Origin: Deinococcus gobiensis I-0
GTDB lineage: Bacteria; Deinococcota; Deinococci; Deinococcales; Deinococcaceae
DNA: 64,000 bases
Assembly: GCF_000252445.1 (NCBI RefSeq)
Contig: NC_017791.1
Coordinates: 124,001 to 188,000, forward strand
Direction of reading: 5' to 3'
Positions within the stretch are counted from its first letter, which is position 1. Every line of letters starts with the position of its first letter. A program made the position numbers and the translations under genes. A model generated the notes under the pieces. That model worked only from the letters and a program-made list of their open reading frames with translations, was not told the origin of the DNA and ran no database searches. Below are positions 16,475 through 25,233 of this stretch, one piece after another.

Positions 16475-18523
16475 GTGCCCCGTCGTATTCAAGGCTTCAC
16501 TCTGATCGAAATGCTCGTGGCTCTCGCCCTTCTGGGCGTCGTCCTCTATTACGCCATCGACCTCATGGTGGGTGCCACCGCCCAAAGCACCGAGCGGAAC
16601 CTCGACACCCAGGCCCTCACCCGCGTGAACAAGATCGTGAGTGCCATCGACGCCAACTTCCGTCTGGACCTCGGTGCCGGTTCCTTCGTCGGCTTCTCGA
16701 CGGCCACCGCCTCCCAACTCAACGCGGCGTTCGCCCTCGATGGGGGCACCGTCATCCCTCCCATGCTCTCCGAGAACCGCAACATCCACGAGCTGAAAAC
16801 GGTCCGCATTCCCGGCTTCCAGGCCGTGATCGGCCAAGACTACCTCGTCCTGGGGACCAAAGGCATCGCCAAGCTCATTACCGCGACCTCCGCCAACGGC
16901 GACCTCATTACCTTCAACTGCCCGCTCGGCATTCGCAGTGACGGCCTGATGCAGATCTTCAAGGCGCGTGGCCTGGAACTCAAACTCGCCGACGGTCAGC
17001 TGTACCGCACCGTCAGTGGCCGCCGGGAAAGCCTCGCGCCGGCGCAAGGCATCGCGTTCAAGTACATGTATCAGGCCGACGACGGCAAGCTCACGGCCTC
17101 CGCGACCGGCACGCCCAGCGTGACCGCCGCCGGTCGCCTCGTGGCGATGTATCCCAGCGCGATCAGTGGCGACAACCGGGCAGACCGGACCACCGCCATC
17201 CCCACGACGTCGAACAGCGTCACGCATCTGATGACCTGCGATGAACTGGCCGTCACGACCCCGGACGAAGCGCGCATCAACGTCAGCATCCTGGGCCTGC
17301 CCAGCGGAGCGACACCCGATGTGATGATCTACGGCCCGGACCGGGACGTGAATGCGACGCGTGTTTCCCGCACGCAGACGTATATGGGCGTGGACGCAGG
17401 CGAGTACCGCCTGGAAGCCCGCGACGTGACCTACCAGGGTCGGAAGTACAAGAGCAGCGTCGGCGGCAGCCCCCAGCGCCTGTGGAACACCTGGGGCAGT
17501 ATCAACATGGCCGCCCGCTACGCCCTCACCCAGGGCACCCTCCGCATCCAACCCACCGGCCTCCCCAGCGGTGGGACAGCCAGTGTGGCGATCAGCGGCC
17601 CTAACGGCTACACGAACACGGTCAATGTAGGGGCTGGAGCCAGCGTAGATACCCTCCTCGAAGCCGGTACGTATACAGTCACTCCGGCAAACGTCGACGT
17701 CGGCGACTACACCTACGGGGCTAACACCTACACCGCGACAGTCGTCGACAGCCAGGTCACTACGGTCCCCCTGAATTACGCACCGATCACGGGCATGCTT
17801 ACCATCAACGTGAGTGGCCTGCCTATTGGCGCGAGCACACCGGGCAATATCACTGGACCGCAGCCCCGCACCCTCTCGCTGGTTAACGGCAGTATCAAAG
17901 TCCCTCGTATGCCGCCAGGAAACTACACGCTAACTCCAGAATTTTTTAAAAATAATACTGGTGAATATCATTCGGAACCAAAGAAATTTAATATTATTGC
18001 TGGTCAGCCAAAGACCATAGAATTGATCTTTGTGGGCGATAACAATCCCACGCCACCCACAAAGCCCGGAAATACTCCTGGCAACTTTACTCTTTATGTA
18101 TCAGATCCCCAGAGTCTTGTAGCCACAATTGGCCCGCTAATCATAATGGAATATCGTAATGGAAATTTCTATACTAGCTACAGCGTAAGTCAGCCAAATT
18201 CCTACTTAGTTCTCAAGTCATCTAGTCTATATAAAATTCAAACTACGGGGAGGGACGCTCAGGAGGTATGTGAATATCCTATAGGAAACCCTGAAGATCT
18301 ACACTGCTTTACTCCTAACACTGCTGTTACTGTAACATCAGAACTGTCTGGAGATGTATCTTCCTATGATTATAATGGGTTTTTTACAGGTAAAGATATG
18401 GGTTTGGTGACTTCTGCTCTGACGCGAACGGGTGGAGGTAGAGGAAGTCAAGGTAATTGTGTATTGCCAGAATATTGGGATAATGTAACAAACACTTGTA
18501 GGCGACCAACCAGCTTTCCTTAA
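16475..18523 (+). CDS. Giant pseudopilin with repeat domains and AT-rich C-terminal part
   Basis: 682 aa, several times the usual minor-pilin size. The leader MPRRIQG is followed by FTLIEMLVALALLGVVLYYA, as in PilW/GspJ. After a PilW-like domain come three related segments (INVSILGLPSGATPDVMIYG, LRIQPTGLPSGGTASVAISG, LTINVSGLPIGASTPGNITG) resembling carboxypeptidase-regulatory/PEGA-type beta-sandwiches, then a Cys-containing C-terminal part. Codon GC drops sharply from about 17935 (residue ~488) to the end. The GTG at 16475 is chosen over an ATG at 16364 because GGAGGT lies 7 nt upstream and the leader then fits prepilin peptidase. Probably a tip adhesin (inference). Confidence 0.85.
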   Translation: MPRRIQGFTLIEMLVALALLGVVLYYAIDLMVGATAQSTERNLDTQALTRVNKIVSAIDANFRLDLGAGSFVGFSTATASQLNAAFALDGGTVIPPMLSENRNIHELKTVRIPGFQAVIGQDYLVLGTKGIAKLITATSANGDLITFNCPLGIRSDGLMQIFKARGLELKLADGQLYRTVSGRRESLAPAQGIAFKYMYQADDGKLTASATGTPSVTAAGRLVAMYPSAISGDNRADRTTAIPTTSNSVTHLMTCDELAVTTPDEARINVSILGLPSGATPDVMIYGPDRDVNATRVSRTQTYMGVDAGEYRLEARDVTYQGRKYKSSVGGSPQRLWNTWGSINMAARYALTQGTLRIQPTGLPSGGTASVAISGPNGYTNTVNVGAGASVDTLLEAGTYTVTPANVDVGDYTYGANTYTATVVDSQVTTVPLNYAPITGMLTINVSGLPIGASTPGNITGPQPRTLSLVNGSIKVPRMPPGNYTLTPEFFKNNTGEYHSEPKKFNIIAGQPKTIELIFVGDNNPTPPTKPGNTPGNFTLYVSDPQSLVATIGPLIIMEYRNGNFYTSYSVSQPNSYLVLKSSSLYKIQTTGRDAQEVCEYPIGNPEDLHCFTPNTAVTVTSELSGDVSSYDYNGFFTGKDMGLVTSALTRTGGGRGSQGNCVLPEYWDNVTNTCRRPTSFP

Positions 18524-18540
18524 AATATATCTTCTTAAAT

Positions 18541-18576
18541 AAATAAGTGGGCGAGAATGTTCTCGCCCACTTATTT
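18541..18576. terminator. Bidirectional terminator
   Basis: A perfect 16-bp stem, AAATAAGTGGGCGAGA (18541-18556) with its complement at 18561-18576 and a 4-nt loop, lies between two convergent genes; A/T-rich flanks serve both directions. Confidence 0.9.
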
Positions 18577-18584
18577 ATGCTTAT

Positions 18585-19340
18585 CTATTTATTTCCAACT
18601 ATTAATACCCATGCGTTCTGGACTCTGTTATCCTGATCAGAAGTATTTTCTCTATATGATCTACCGGCCCCAAAATCATATATGTCAGGGTCCATAATAG
18701 CAGCACAATGCCCACTACTATGCATCCATGATCTAACCGCCTCTAATACAGTTTGCCTGGCTGGAGATGTTAACTCGCCTCCATAACTAGTTACGTTTTC
18801 TCCTATATAGTATTTATTAAGTCCAGCTAGTTCCTTGTATGTTCTTACAACTCTTTCGTTAACTGTTCTGCCATAGAAAAAAGTAGAATTAGTCTGGTTT
18901 TCATAATGTGCTTCATTCGCAATATTAGTAATGTAATCTGCATGCTTACGAGCGGCAAAAGAGTACAGACCGTTGTATGTTAAAGCTTTAAGGGGGACGT
19001 ATTTCCCCGCAACACAACTATCTGAGATTGCGTCAGTGCCACCAACTGTACCCTTTGTACGCACCTCGTTAATTAGATTCATCAACTGCACTTCGTCTGC
19101 TGAAGGGGAAATGTAGATCGTTCCTTCTTTTGTGCCATCCCCACTCCCTACCGCAGCACCCGCGCCGGGGATGTACAACGGCTTGTCCGGCGTGGTGGGG
19201 TTTGTTGGCGGATTGGGGTTTGAGGGTGGCGGGGTTTCGATGGGCGGGTTGGGTTGCTCCGTTGGAGGGGTCACGGTGCCGCCGCCATTGCAACTGGCGA
19301 GCAGCAGGGCACCGACGGTCAGAACGATCAAGTTACGCAT
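18585..19340 (-). CDS. CAP/SCP-domain lipoprotein
   Basis: 251 aa. The lipoprotein signal ends LLASC (Cys17). A ~35-residue Pro/Thr/Asn linker follows, then a CAP domain: LMNLINEVRTKG, AARKHADYI, AHYENQ, YIGENVTSYGG and WMHSSGHCAAIMDPDIYDFG, containing the family's His, Glu and the GHC motif. The domain part is AT-rich, whereas the signal and linker are GC-rich, so the domain may have come by recombination. It is convergent to the giant pseudopilin and shares the terminator. CAP proteins bind lipids or act extracellularly; the role here is unknown. Confidence 0.88.
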   Translation of the reverse strand: MRNLIVLTVGALLLASCNGGGTVTPPTEQPNPPIETPPPSNPNPPTNPTTPDKPLYIPGAGAAVGSGDGTKEGTIYISPSADEVQLMNLINEVRTKGTVGGTDAISDSCVAGKYVPLKALTYNGLYSFAARKHADYITNIANEAHYENQTNSTFFYGRTVNERVVRTYKELAGLNKYYIGENVTSYGGELTSPARQTVLEAVRSWMHSSGHCAAIMDPDIYDFGAGRSYRENTSDQDNRVQNAWVLIVGNK

Positions 19341-19535
19341 GTTTGGTTCCTTTTCGGCCTGTTGAGCCCGCGTGAGGGTTATCGGCCTGCGTGCGTTGGA
19401 GGCGAAAGGGGCGGCCCCGGCTGATTCTCCGATCCCGGCTGCGTGGAGCCTATCGGAGGGCGGGGCCTGATCTCAGTGATGCATCACCGCGAATGCTTGT
19501 CAAGCAGAGATTTATCGAGCGTTTCCTGGAAAGGT

Positions 19536-19736
19536 CTAACTCTGCTTTTTAGGCTGCACGACCAACTCCAACCCCAGGGCATCCAAAATTTTGGGCCAAT
19601 GGCTTCGCTGGTTTAGAGCTGGTGTACGCAGGGTTCGACTTAACGACTGCTGGGGAATCCCAATCTGCTCCGCCAATTCAGTTTGCGTCATCTCCCGCTT
19701 CGCTAGTTCGATCTTCACGATAGTCTTGAGGTTCAT
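19536..19736 (-). CDS. Small XRE-family HTH protein
   Basis: 66 aa, a single helix-turn-helix domain: MTQTELAEQIGIPQQSLSRT is the canonical XRE helix 2-3. No partner toxin is apparent in an operon with it. It is probably a DNA-binding repressor or orphan antitoxin-like regulator. The 5' flank (19737-19800) is AT-rich and could hold its operator and the promoter of the divergent gene at 19884. Confidence 0.8.
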   Translation of the reverse strand: MNLKTIVKIELAKREMTQTELAEQIGIPQQSLSRTLRTPALNQRSHWPKILDALGLELVVQPKKQS

Positions 19737-19883
19737 ACTCTCAGTTTCCGATAATCGTTGATAAAGTCAACAGCAGTGTTTATTTTTAGGCTTTCAGCGT
19801 GCTATATTTTTGGAGAGAAGAGGCGGGGCACCGACCAAAGTTTCCCGCCTCCCTGATTCCCCCTCAGATAAAAGGAAACCATC

Positions 19884-20213
19884 GTGGAAGATATCAGCTT
19901 GTCCCGCCCCTGTGGGCGACGGCACCAGGCGCTCATCAGCGCGCTCGATCACATCATCTATCCTCACAGCATCCTTGAGGTCCTCTACTCCTATGGCGAG
20001 GCCGCCATGCTGTACCCGGACTTCCAGCGCTTCGAGGCCGAGGTCCATGCCGCCCTCCTGCGTTTCGCGGAGACCGCCAGGTCGGACGACCTGATCAAGC
20101 TTGCCGTGACGCACCCGCCCCTCTGCCGGGCAATCATGTTCCATATCGCACGCTGGCAACCTACCTTCCAGGTACTCGTGCTTGAGGATGTGTGGCGGGT
20201 GCCCGCGAACTGA
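19884..20213 (+). CDS. Hypothetical protein, 109 aa
   Basis: Unrecognised helical protein (HQALISALDHIIYPHSILEV, FEAEVHAALLRFAETA). GTG start with AAAGGA 7-12 nt upstream. It lies 44 bp before the distal end of CRISPR array 1, in the opposite direction to the array's probable transcription. Nothing in it suggests a cas function. Confidence 0.5.
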   Translation: MEDISLSRPCGRRHQALISALDHIIYPHSILEVLYSYGEAAMLYPDFQRFEAEVHAALLRFAETARSDDLIKLAVTHPPLCRAIMFHIARWQPTFQVLVLEDVWRVPAN

Positions 20214-20256
20214 TCTCTTCGCGATGAGGTGTGGCCCGCTCGCGCGGGCCAGCGCA

Positions 20257-21238
20257 GTTTCAGTCCCCTATCGCCCGGGAAGTACGTTGCGGCTGTTCAG
20301 GGTGTCCGCAAGGCTGCGGGCGGCGTCCTGTTTCAGTCCCCTATCGCCCGGGGAGTACGTTGCGGCGCCCCGGAAGCAGTTCGGGAGACCCGCTTCGAAG
20401 TGTTTCAGTCCCCTATCGCCCGGGGAGTACGTTGCGGCCGGCCTGCTGCGGCCCGCTCACGCGCCCGCCTCGGCAGTTTCAGTCCCCTATCGCCCGGGGA
20501 GTACGTTGCGGCGGCACTGTGGATTGAGGACCAGAGTGAGCGTGCCGAGTTTCAGTCCCCTATCGCCCGGGGAGTACGTTGCGGCAGCTCGTCACCCGTG
20601 GCGGCGACCACGAACACGCTGGGTTTCAGTCCCCTATCGCCCGGGGAGCACGTTGCGGCGTCGAGTCCTTCCGGTAGCCGCGCACGATGCTCAGGTTTCA
20701 GTCCCCTATCGCCCGGGGAGTACGTTGCGGCCGAACAGGTCCACGTCTACGCCTTCGCGGAACGCCTGGTTTCAGTCCCCTATCGCCCGGGGAGTACGTT
20801 GCGGCTGGACGACTTCATTGACCGGTACTGTGACATTCAGTTTCAGTCCCCTATCGCCCGGGGAGTACGTTGCGGCGCTCCGGCGGTGGCCGAGTGAGCG
20901 CCGATGCGGCCGGTTTCAGTCCCCTATCGCCCGGGGAGTACGTTGCGGCAACCCGTCCCCGCACGGCCGGTGCGCCAGGTACTCGTTTCAGTCCCCTATC
21001 GCCCGGGGAGTACGTTGCGGCTGGGACAGAACTACTTCCAGCCGAGCAACACCTACTGTTTCAGTCCCCTATCGCCCGGGGAGTACGTTGCGGCATGCGC
21101 TGACGTGTGATCCGGAGAATCATCATCCGGTTTCAGTCCCCTATCGCCCGGGGAGTACGTTGCGGCCAGAACGTCGAACACCTGTACCCGACTATCGACA
21201 AGTTTCAGTCCCCTATCGCCCGGGGAGTACGTTGCGGC
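20257..21238 (-). CRISPR. CRISPR array 1: 14 repeats, 13 spacers
   Basis: Repeats of 37 bp, plus-strand form GTTTCAGTCC...GTTGCGGC, start at 20257, 20330, 20402, 20476, 20549, 20623, 20695, 20769, 20840, 20913, 20985, 21058, 21130 and 21202. Spacers are 34-37 nt and all different. The copy at 20257 has one substitution (GGGGAG to GGGAAG) and that at 20623 another (GTACG to GCACG). On the minus strand the repeat ends in GGACTGAAAC, the usual 3' handle, and cas genes on that strand lie on the 21.5-kb side, so I infer the leader at 21239 onward and the trailer at 20257. Confidence 0.98.
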
Positions 21239-21505
21239 CGCGTATTCCACGCTGTTTTGGATTTGCCAAACATGTTGTCATGAAACACGTGGCACCCTGA
21301 CCACGGCAATCAACATAGCGCGCCGGGCCACTTCGCAAACCGTCAGTAACCTTATTCCTCTCTTCCATTTGCGAACCGCCTGCCACGCCTCTCTTCATAA
21401 ATTGCGCCCCAGCCCCTTGTGTCAAAACTCAGACGATCTTGCAGGGCGTGTCCTCCACGTCTCGCAAATGACCACAACTTCTGAACACCGTGATCTGTTG
21501 CGATG
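21239..21505 (-). promoter_or_regulatory. CRISPR leader region
   Basis: 267 bp between array 1 and the end of cas4, with no gene. It is somewhat AT-richer than its surroundings and contains three TTTGCGAA-type words (TTCGCAAA 21331, TTTGCGAA 21368, CTCGCAAAT 21462). It probably holds the array promoter and integration-host sites. Confidence 0.55.
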
Positions 21506-22090
21506 TCATAGGGTATCCCCACAGAAATTTCGCAACTCGCACTCCAGGCACTTGACCGTTTGAGCTGTAGGTGATGGACACTGCTCAGCGAGGATAAAGC
21601 CGCGTACCACCTGAATAGCCGCCCGAGTCCGATTCCTCAGGCGTGTATCGAAAAGGACCATGTGAGTCTGGCGGGTGCGACTGCTGTGCCAGTATCCATG
21701 CGGACACAGGAGACCCAATTCAGCCTCCACAAGCAGGGCATAGGCGCATAGTTGCAGCTTGTGCCCAGGGTCCGGTAAGCGCGAGGTATGCTTGAACTCC
21801 ACTGGGAAGGCCCGCGCCCCGTCCACAATGAGCAAATCCAGCTCCCCAGTCACGCCTAGAGCGTGATTCGTCAGCCGGACCTCGTAGCGACGCTCCCCCT
21901 CAGTCAGCTCGTAGCGGGAAAGGGTTCGCCGCCGTTCGCGGACCAGTTCGGTCTGGTGTTTCTCGCGCCCATGGGTCATCAGAATCGTCTCGCGCCGACG
22001 GACGGGTGTGCAGCGCTCGAAGAAGACCACCCGGGGGCAGTAATGGTGTTGCCGCAGTTCGGTCGGCGTGATGAGGAGCGGCTCAACCAT
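21506..22090 (-). CDS. cas4: CRISPR adaptation exonuclease Cas4
   Basis: 194 aa, Dna2/RecB-like. N-terminal HHYCPRVVFFERC gives the first cluster Cys; the nuclease core has GELDLLIVDG and FPVEFKH (the D...ExK motif) plus QLCAYALLVE; the C-terminus has KCLECELRNFCG, the other three Fe-S ligands. Cas4 trims prespacers and helps choose the PAM side. The start at 22090 (MVEPLLITPTELRQ) is preferred to the upstream ATG because it overlaps cas2 by only 8 bp and begins at the conserved domain. Confidence 0.93.
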   Translation of the reverse strand: MVEPLLITPTELRQHHYCPRVVFFERCTPVRRRETILMTHGREKHQTELVRERRRTLSRYELTEGERRYEVRLTNHALGVTGELDLLIVDGARAFPVEFKHTSRLPDPGHKLQLCAYALLVEAELGLLCPHGYWHSSRTRQTHMVLFDTRLRNRTRAAIQVVRGFILAEQCPSPTAQTVKCLECELRNFCGDTL

Positions 22091-22376
22091 TTTTGGCCTC
22101 CCCAACGATAAGAGTGGCATCGTCCAGTTGCCATTGTTCGAGTTGAAGAATGGCGATCAGGCCAGGACTGGCCCCCATCGCTTTTTCCAGTCGGATTTCC
22201 AGTTCGCGCCGGGCCGCCCCCGTCAACCGTCCGTGGTAGGCGCTGTATTGCCAGCGGCCGAGGCCATAATCTTTGCAAGCGGTCATTACCTTCGTGCGGC
22301 ATTTGTCATCACCGACGTCATACAGCACCAGGATGGGATGCCCAGCCTTGCGGGGGTCTTGCAGCAGTCTCGGCAT
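22083..22376 (-). CDS. cas2: CRISPR adaptation protein Cas2
   Basis: 97 aa. VLYDVGDDKCRTKVMTACKD and YGLGRWQYSAYHGRL are the Cas2 ferredoxin-fold signatures, with the conserved Asp after the first strand. It sits between cas1 and cas4 with 3-bp spacing and a short overlap. Cas2 dimers bridge two Cas1 dimers during spacer integration. Confidence 0.95.
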   Translation of the reverse strand: MPRLLQDPRKAGHPILVLYDVGDDKCRTKVMTACKDYGLGRWQYSAYHGRLTGAARRELEIRLEKAMGASPGLIAILQLEQWQLDDATLIVGEAKNG

Positions 22377-22379
22377 GGC

Positions 22380-23390
22380 TCACCAACTGGCGATATACAC
22401 GGGATAGTCGCCCTCTCCGCGTAGAAAAGTGGCAAGGCGACGGGCTTGCATCACCATAATGTTCTGGAGTCGGAAGCGCTTGCCGCCCACCACGTCGCGG
22501 GCGTCTAAGCGATCGTTGACAGCTGTAGCGATTCGCTTCCGCGTCTCCGGCGTCAGCTTGCCATTGTCATCCGTCTCGGGCCGCCAGCCGCGCCCCAGCA
22601 GAGCCAGGACGGGCCGGTCAACACAGGCAGCGCGAAAGCCTTCCACAAAGTCCAGCACCAGACTGGGTTTGCCAGGCCGGTCCGTATGCAGAAAGCCAGC
22701 GAAGGGTTCGAGGCCCGCTGTCGCCAGCACGCCCGCCACCCGCGCGTAGAGGATCCCGTAACCATAATTCAGCGTCATGTTGACGGGATCAGTTGCTCCA
22801 CGTCCGAGTCGTCCCGGAAAGGCGAGGTCAGCGGGCAGCATCGTCGCCACTGCGCCCCAGTACACCACGCCACCCCGGCCCTCAACGCCCAGTAGCACGT
22901 CACGCAGATCGTCGATGCACTCGCCTTGAAGCATATCCAGTTCAGCTTCTAATGTCGTCAATCCGGGGAGGGCCCGCTGTATGGCCTCGTATGCAGCAGG
23001 ATCAGCCTCCTTGCGGTACTTTCCAAAGTATTTCAGTAGGCTGGACTGGTTCCTTAGACGGGCACGGATAGCGTGCCGAGCGACTTCCACGCCGGCTGGC
23101 GTAAGGTACGCCGCCATCTGCGCACGCCTAGTACTGACCGTACCTACCAGGTATGGACTGCTGAACTTGGCGTAGGGTGCACCCAGGCCGTCTACTAGGT
23201 CGATCTGCACCCCAAACTTCGCGCAGGCGCGGATGGCCTCGGCACTGAGGGTACAGGCGGTAGTCGTGACGGTGACGGTTTCGAGGTCACGTAGGGCTAC
23301 CTCTTGGGTCTCCTGCCCCGGGTGACGCAGTTGCAGCCGTTCGCTTCGCAAGGCCAGGAAGGTCCCGCGTTCCGAGATGGTAAGGTTCAT
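22380..23390 (-). CDS. cas1: CRISPR integrase Cas1
   Basis: 336 aa. The metal ligands are visible: GVEGRGGVVYWGAVA (Glu), GFLHTDRPGKPSLVLDFVEG (His and the Asp/Glu of the last motif). The N-terminal domain begins MNLTISERGTFLALR. The start at 23390 is chosen because this is the usual Cas1 N-terminus; the 23 upstream codons overlap the probable promoter and boxes at 23418-23473. It is first of a cas1-cas2-cas4 adaptation operon that ends at the array leader. Confidence 0.96.
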   Translation of the reverse strand: MNLTISERGTFLALRSERLQLRHPGQETQEVALRDLETVTVTTTACTLSAEAIRACAKFGVQIDLVDGLGAPYAKFSSPYLVGTVSTRRAQMAAYLTPAGVEVARHAIRARLRNQSSLLKYFGKYRKEADPAAYEAIQRALPGLTTLEAELDMLQGECIDDLRDVLLGVEGRGGVVYWGAVATMLPADLAFPGRLGRGATDPVNMTLNYGYGILYARVAGVLATAGLEPFAGFLHTDRPGKPSLVLDFVEGFRAACVDRPVLALLGRGWRPETDDNGKLTPETRKRIATAVNDRLDARDVVGGKRFRLQNIMVMQARRLATFLRGEGDYPVYIASW

Positions 23391-23623
23391 GCGTGGATGG
23401 TGCCACGGGGCAGTATCACTGAATGACGTTACGAAAATTAAGGTCGGTCTGTGCTCCAAGACTGAATGACGTTGCCCTTCGCAATCTGCAGTTTGGGAAC
23501 GTATTTAGAGTTCTTCCTCCCCTGACTCCCATCTCTTTTGGATTACATCAACAGATTCGGGTGAGCGGTATCGGTCGCCCAGCAGGTAGCAGGGCACATC
23601 ACTGGGCGACGTAAAGGAAATGC
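23391..23623 (-). promoter_or_regulatory. Promoter region of the adaptation operon with two 13-bp direct repeats
   Basis: A 233-bp gap between cas5 and cas1. It contains AACGTCATTCAGT (minus strand) twice, at 23418-23430 and 23461-23473, 43 bp apart. The core GTCATTCA also occurs in the palindrome before cas3 at 29504. I infer operator sites giving cas1-2-4 its own regulated promoter. Confidence 0.55.
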
Positions 23624-24307
23624 TCAACCTGTTCGCTCGTACACTGTAGACCGCTTGCTGGAACGCACCAGACGGTAAGGTATGAGCGCTGAAACTATCA
23701 TACGGTCGGGCTTGTCGGTTGTGAACGTGCTCAGTCGGTCCCAGGTCATCTTGGGGCCATAGTCGTCCAAATAGTGCATGATCACTCCGCTGAGGTGCGT
23801 CCGCACATCGCCCGTGTGGGTCACGAAGGAGATATCCAGTTCGGGAAGTTCGCCACTGCCCTGCCACTGAATGAAGCCGCCGCGCTTGCCCAGCATGTTC
23901 AGCCGCAACAGTAGGCTGGTAAGGGTCTGCCTTTCTGTCTCCCCCAAACAAGAGATGTCCAAGGCCAGCCGCAACTCGCCGCGAAACTGAACATACTCGC
24001 GGAAGGCCACCGTGGGCTTGAACGGGTTGCCCGGCTCTGCGTTCTTGGGGGGGCGCTGCACCTTGATGAACGCGTTGGTTACGCAGGCCCACCGGGGCGG
24101 ACTGCTCCGCACAGGCAGGACACGCAGCCAGCCGAACACTTCCTGTGCGAACTTCACGCCCTGCCAGTTCACGGCCACGTCGATCAGCGCCGTCTTGATC
24201 GCGTATGGACTGGGTACTAGTAGGGATTTCCCGGCGGCGCTCGTCGCCTGTGAGTCCTTGAGGCTGAACAGCGCCGTCGGCTCGTAGGTTGCCACCAACC
24301 AGGTCAT
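23624..24307 (-). CDS. cas5: Type I effector subunit, Cas5 (DevS-like position)
   Basis: 227 aa. FSLKDSQATSAAGKSLLVPS and PSPYAIKTALIDVAV are consistent with a divergent Cas5 N-terminal RAMP domain, and RGGFIQWQGSGELP could be its Gly-rich loop. The match is weak at sequence level; the call rests mainly on position, directly after cas7 with an ATGA overlap, and on size. Cas5 caps the 5' end of crRNA in Cascade. Confidence 0.7.
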   Translation of the reverse strand: MTWLVATYEPTALFSLKDSQATSAAGKSLLVPSPYAIKTALIDVAVNWQGVKFAQEVFGWLRVLPVRSSPPRWACVTNAFIKVQRPPKNAEPGNPFKPTVAFREYVQFRGELRLALDISCLGETERQTLTSLLLRLNMLGKRGGFIQWQGSGELPELDISFVTHTGDVRTHLSGVIMHYLDDYGPKMTWDRLSTFTTDKPDRMIVSALIPYRLVRSSKRSTVYERTG

Positions 24308-25233
24308 GACGGCAGGGTCTGGCCCATAGTCTCGGCGAAGGCCCCAAGGGAGTCGAAGGGATGGACGCCAATGGGCTGGCCGCTCATCTTTTCCAGCGCG
24401 CCCGCAATACGTCCGACCTGCTCCTCGAAGTCTGGATTCAGGGCACTCACCGTTGGCGCGGGAACACTGTGACTGCTGGTGGTGACGACACCTCGGAAGT
24501 CGGTCAGGTGCGGGCTCTGGGTGTTCCGCATCGCCCCACCGGGATGCAGGAAGGTCTGCGCCAATGCACGTAGCACAGCAGTCAGGCGTTTTTGCCGCTC
24601 GGCCTCGTCGATGGCGTACTCGCGGGTGATGTCATTCAGCCCGATGCGGTGCGCCTCCACGTGGGCTACCAGCGCGTACTGACCGCTGGAGGCAGGGCGG
24701 TGGAAGATGGCCTGGCCCCGGTTGCTGCCGTCGTCTGCGCCTGTCTTGCCGCGCCCCTGGGGGTCGTACTTGACGTGAAAGTAACTTCCCGTTTTGACCC
24801 TCTCCGGCACGCCCGGTACCCAGGAGAACTCCACCACGCTCTTGCGGCCCAGACTGCGGTTCCCTTGCGTAATGAGGATGCCCGCCACGTCGTCCAGTGC
24901 GCAGGAGTTGGGCAGCAGGTCAAGAACCTCAGCGTTGCCCTTCCCCTTTATGGCTTCCTCGAAAGAGGAATCAGCGTTCAGCCGGTTCGCGTTCAGGGTC
25001 TGGCATCCCGCACATAGGATTAGCCCCAATTCCTGCGCGATAGCATAGAAATGTTCGGCGAAGATATGCTTGAACATGTCACCCGAGACGGCGTTGACAG
25101 GGTGCAGTTCACCGTTCGCCATCACCACGTCCACCATGCGGGTCTGAATGTGATTGCCTTCGCCACCCTCGTTGTTCAGCGAATGCAGGTTGAGGGTGGC
25201 GAGACCAGAGATGGACAGGGTCCGCAGGGTCAT
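24304..25233 (-). CDS. cas7: Type I effector backbone, Cas7 (DevR/Csa2 family)
   Basis: 309 aa. The N-terminus SISGLATLNLHSLNNEGGEGN and HPVNAVSGDMFKHIFAEHF match the DevR/Csa2 autoregulator family, and NRGQAIFHRPASSGQYALV aligns in kind with the SxSGQAIFxxxxSS segment of Csa2. Cas7 polymerises along the crRNA spacer. It overlaps both neighbours by 4 bp (ATGA). The order large subunit-cas7-cas5 equals devT-devR-devS. Confidence 0.85.
   Translation of the reverse strand: MTLRTLSISGLATLNLHSLNNEGGEGNHIQTRMVDVVMANGELHPVNAVSGDMFKHIFAEHFYAIAQELGLILCAGCQTLNANRLNADSSFEEAIKGKGNAEVLDLLPNSCALDDVAGILITQGNRSLGRKSVVEFSWVPGVPERVKTGSYFHVKYDPQGRGKTGADDGSNRGQAIFHRPASSGQYALVAHVEAHRIGLNDITREYAIDEAERQKRLTAVLRALAQTFLHPGGAMRNTQSPHLTDFRGVVTTSSHSVPAPTVSALNPDFEEQVGRIAGALEKMSGQPIGVHPFDSLGAFAETMGQTLPS

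Noticed and set aside
20182..21300. Long ORFs across CRISPR array 1 with repeated SVPYRPGSTLR-like peptides
   Set aside because: They are translations of the 37-bp repeats; spacers change frame and no conserved protein results.
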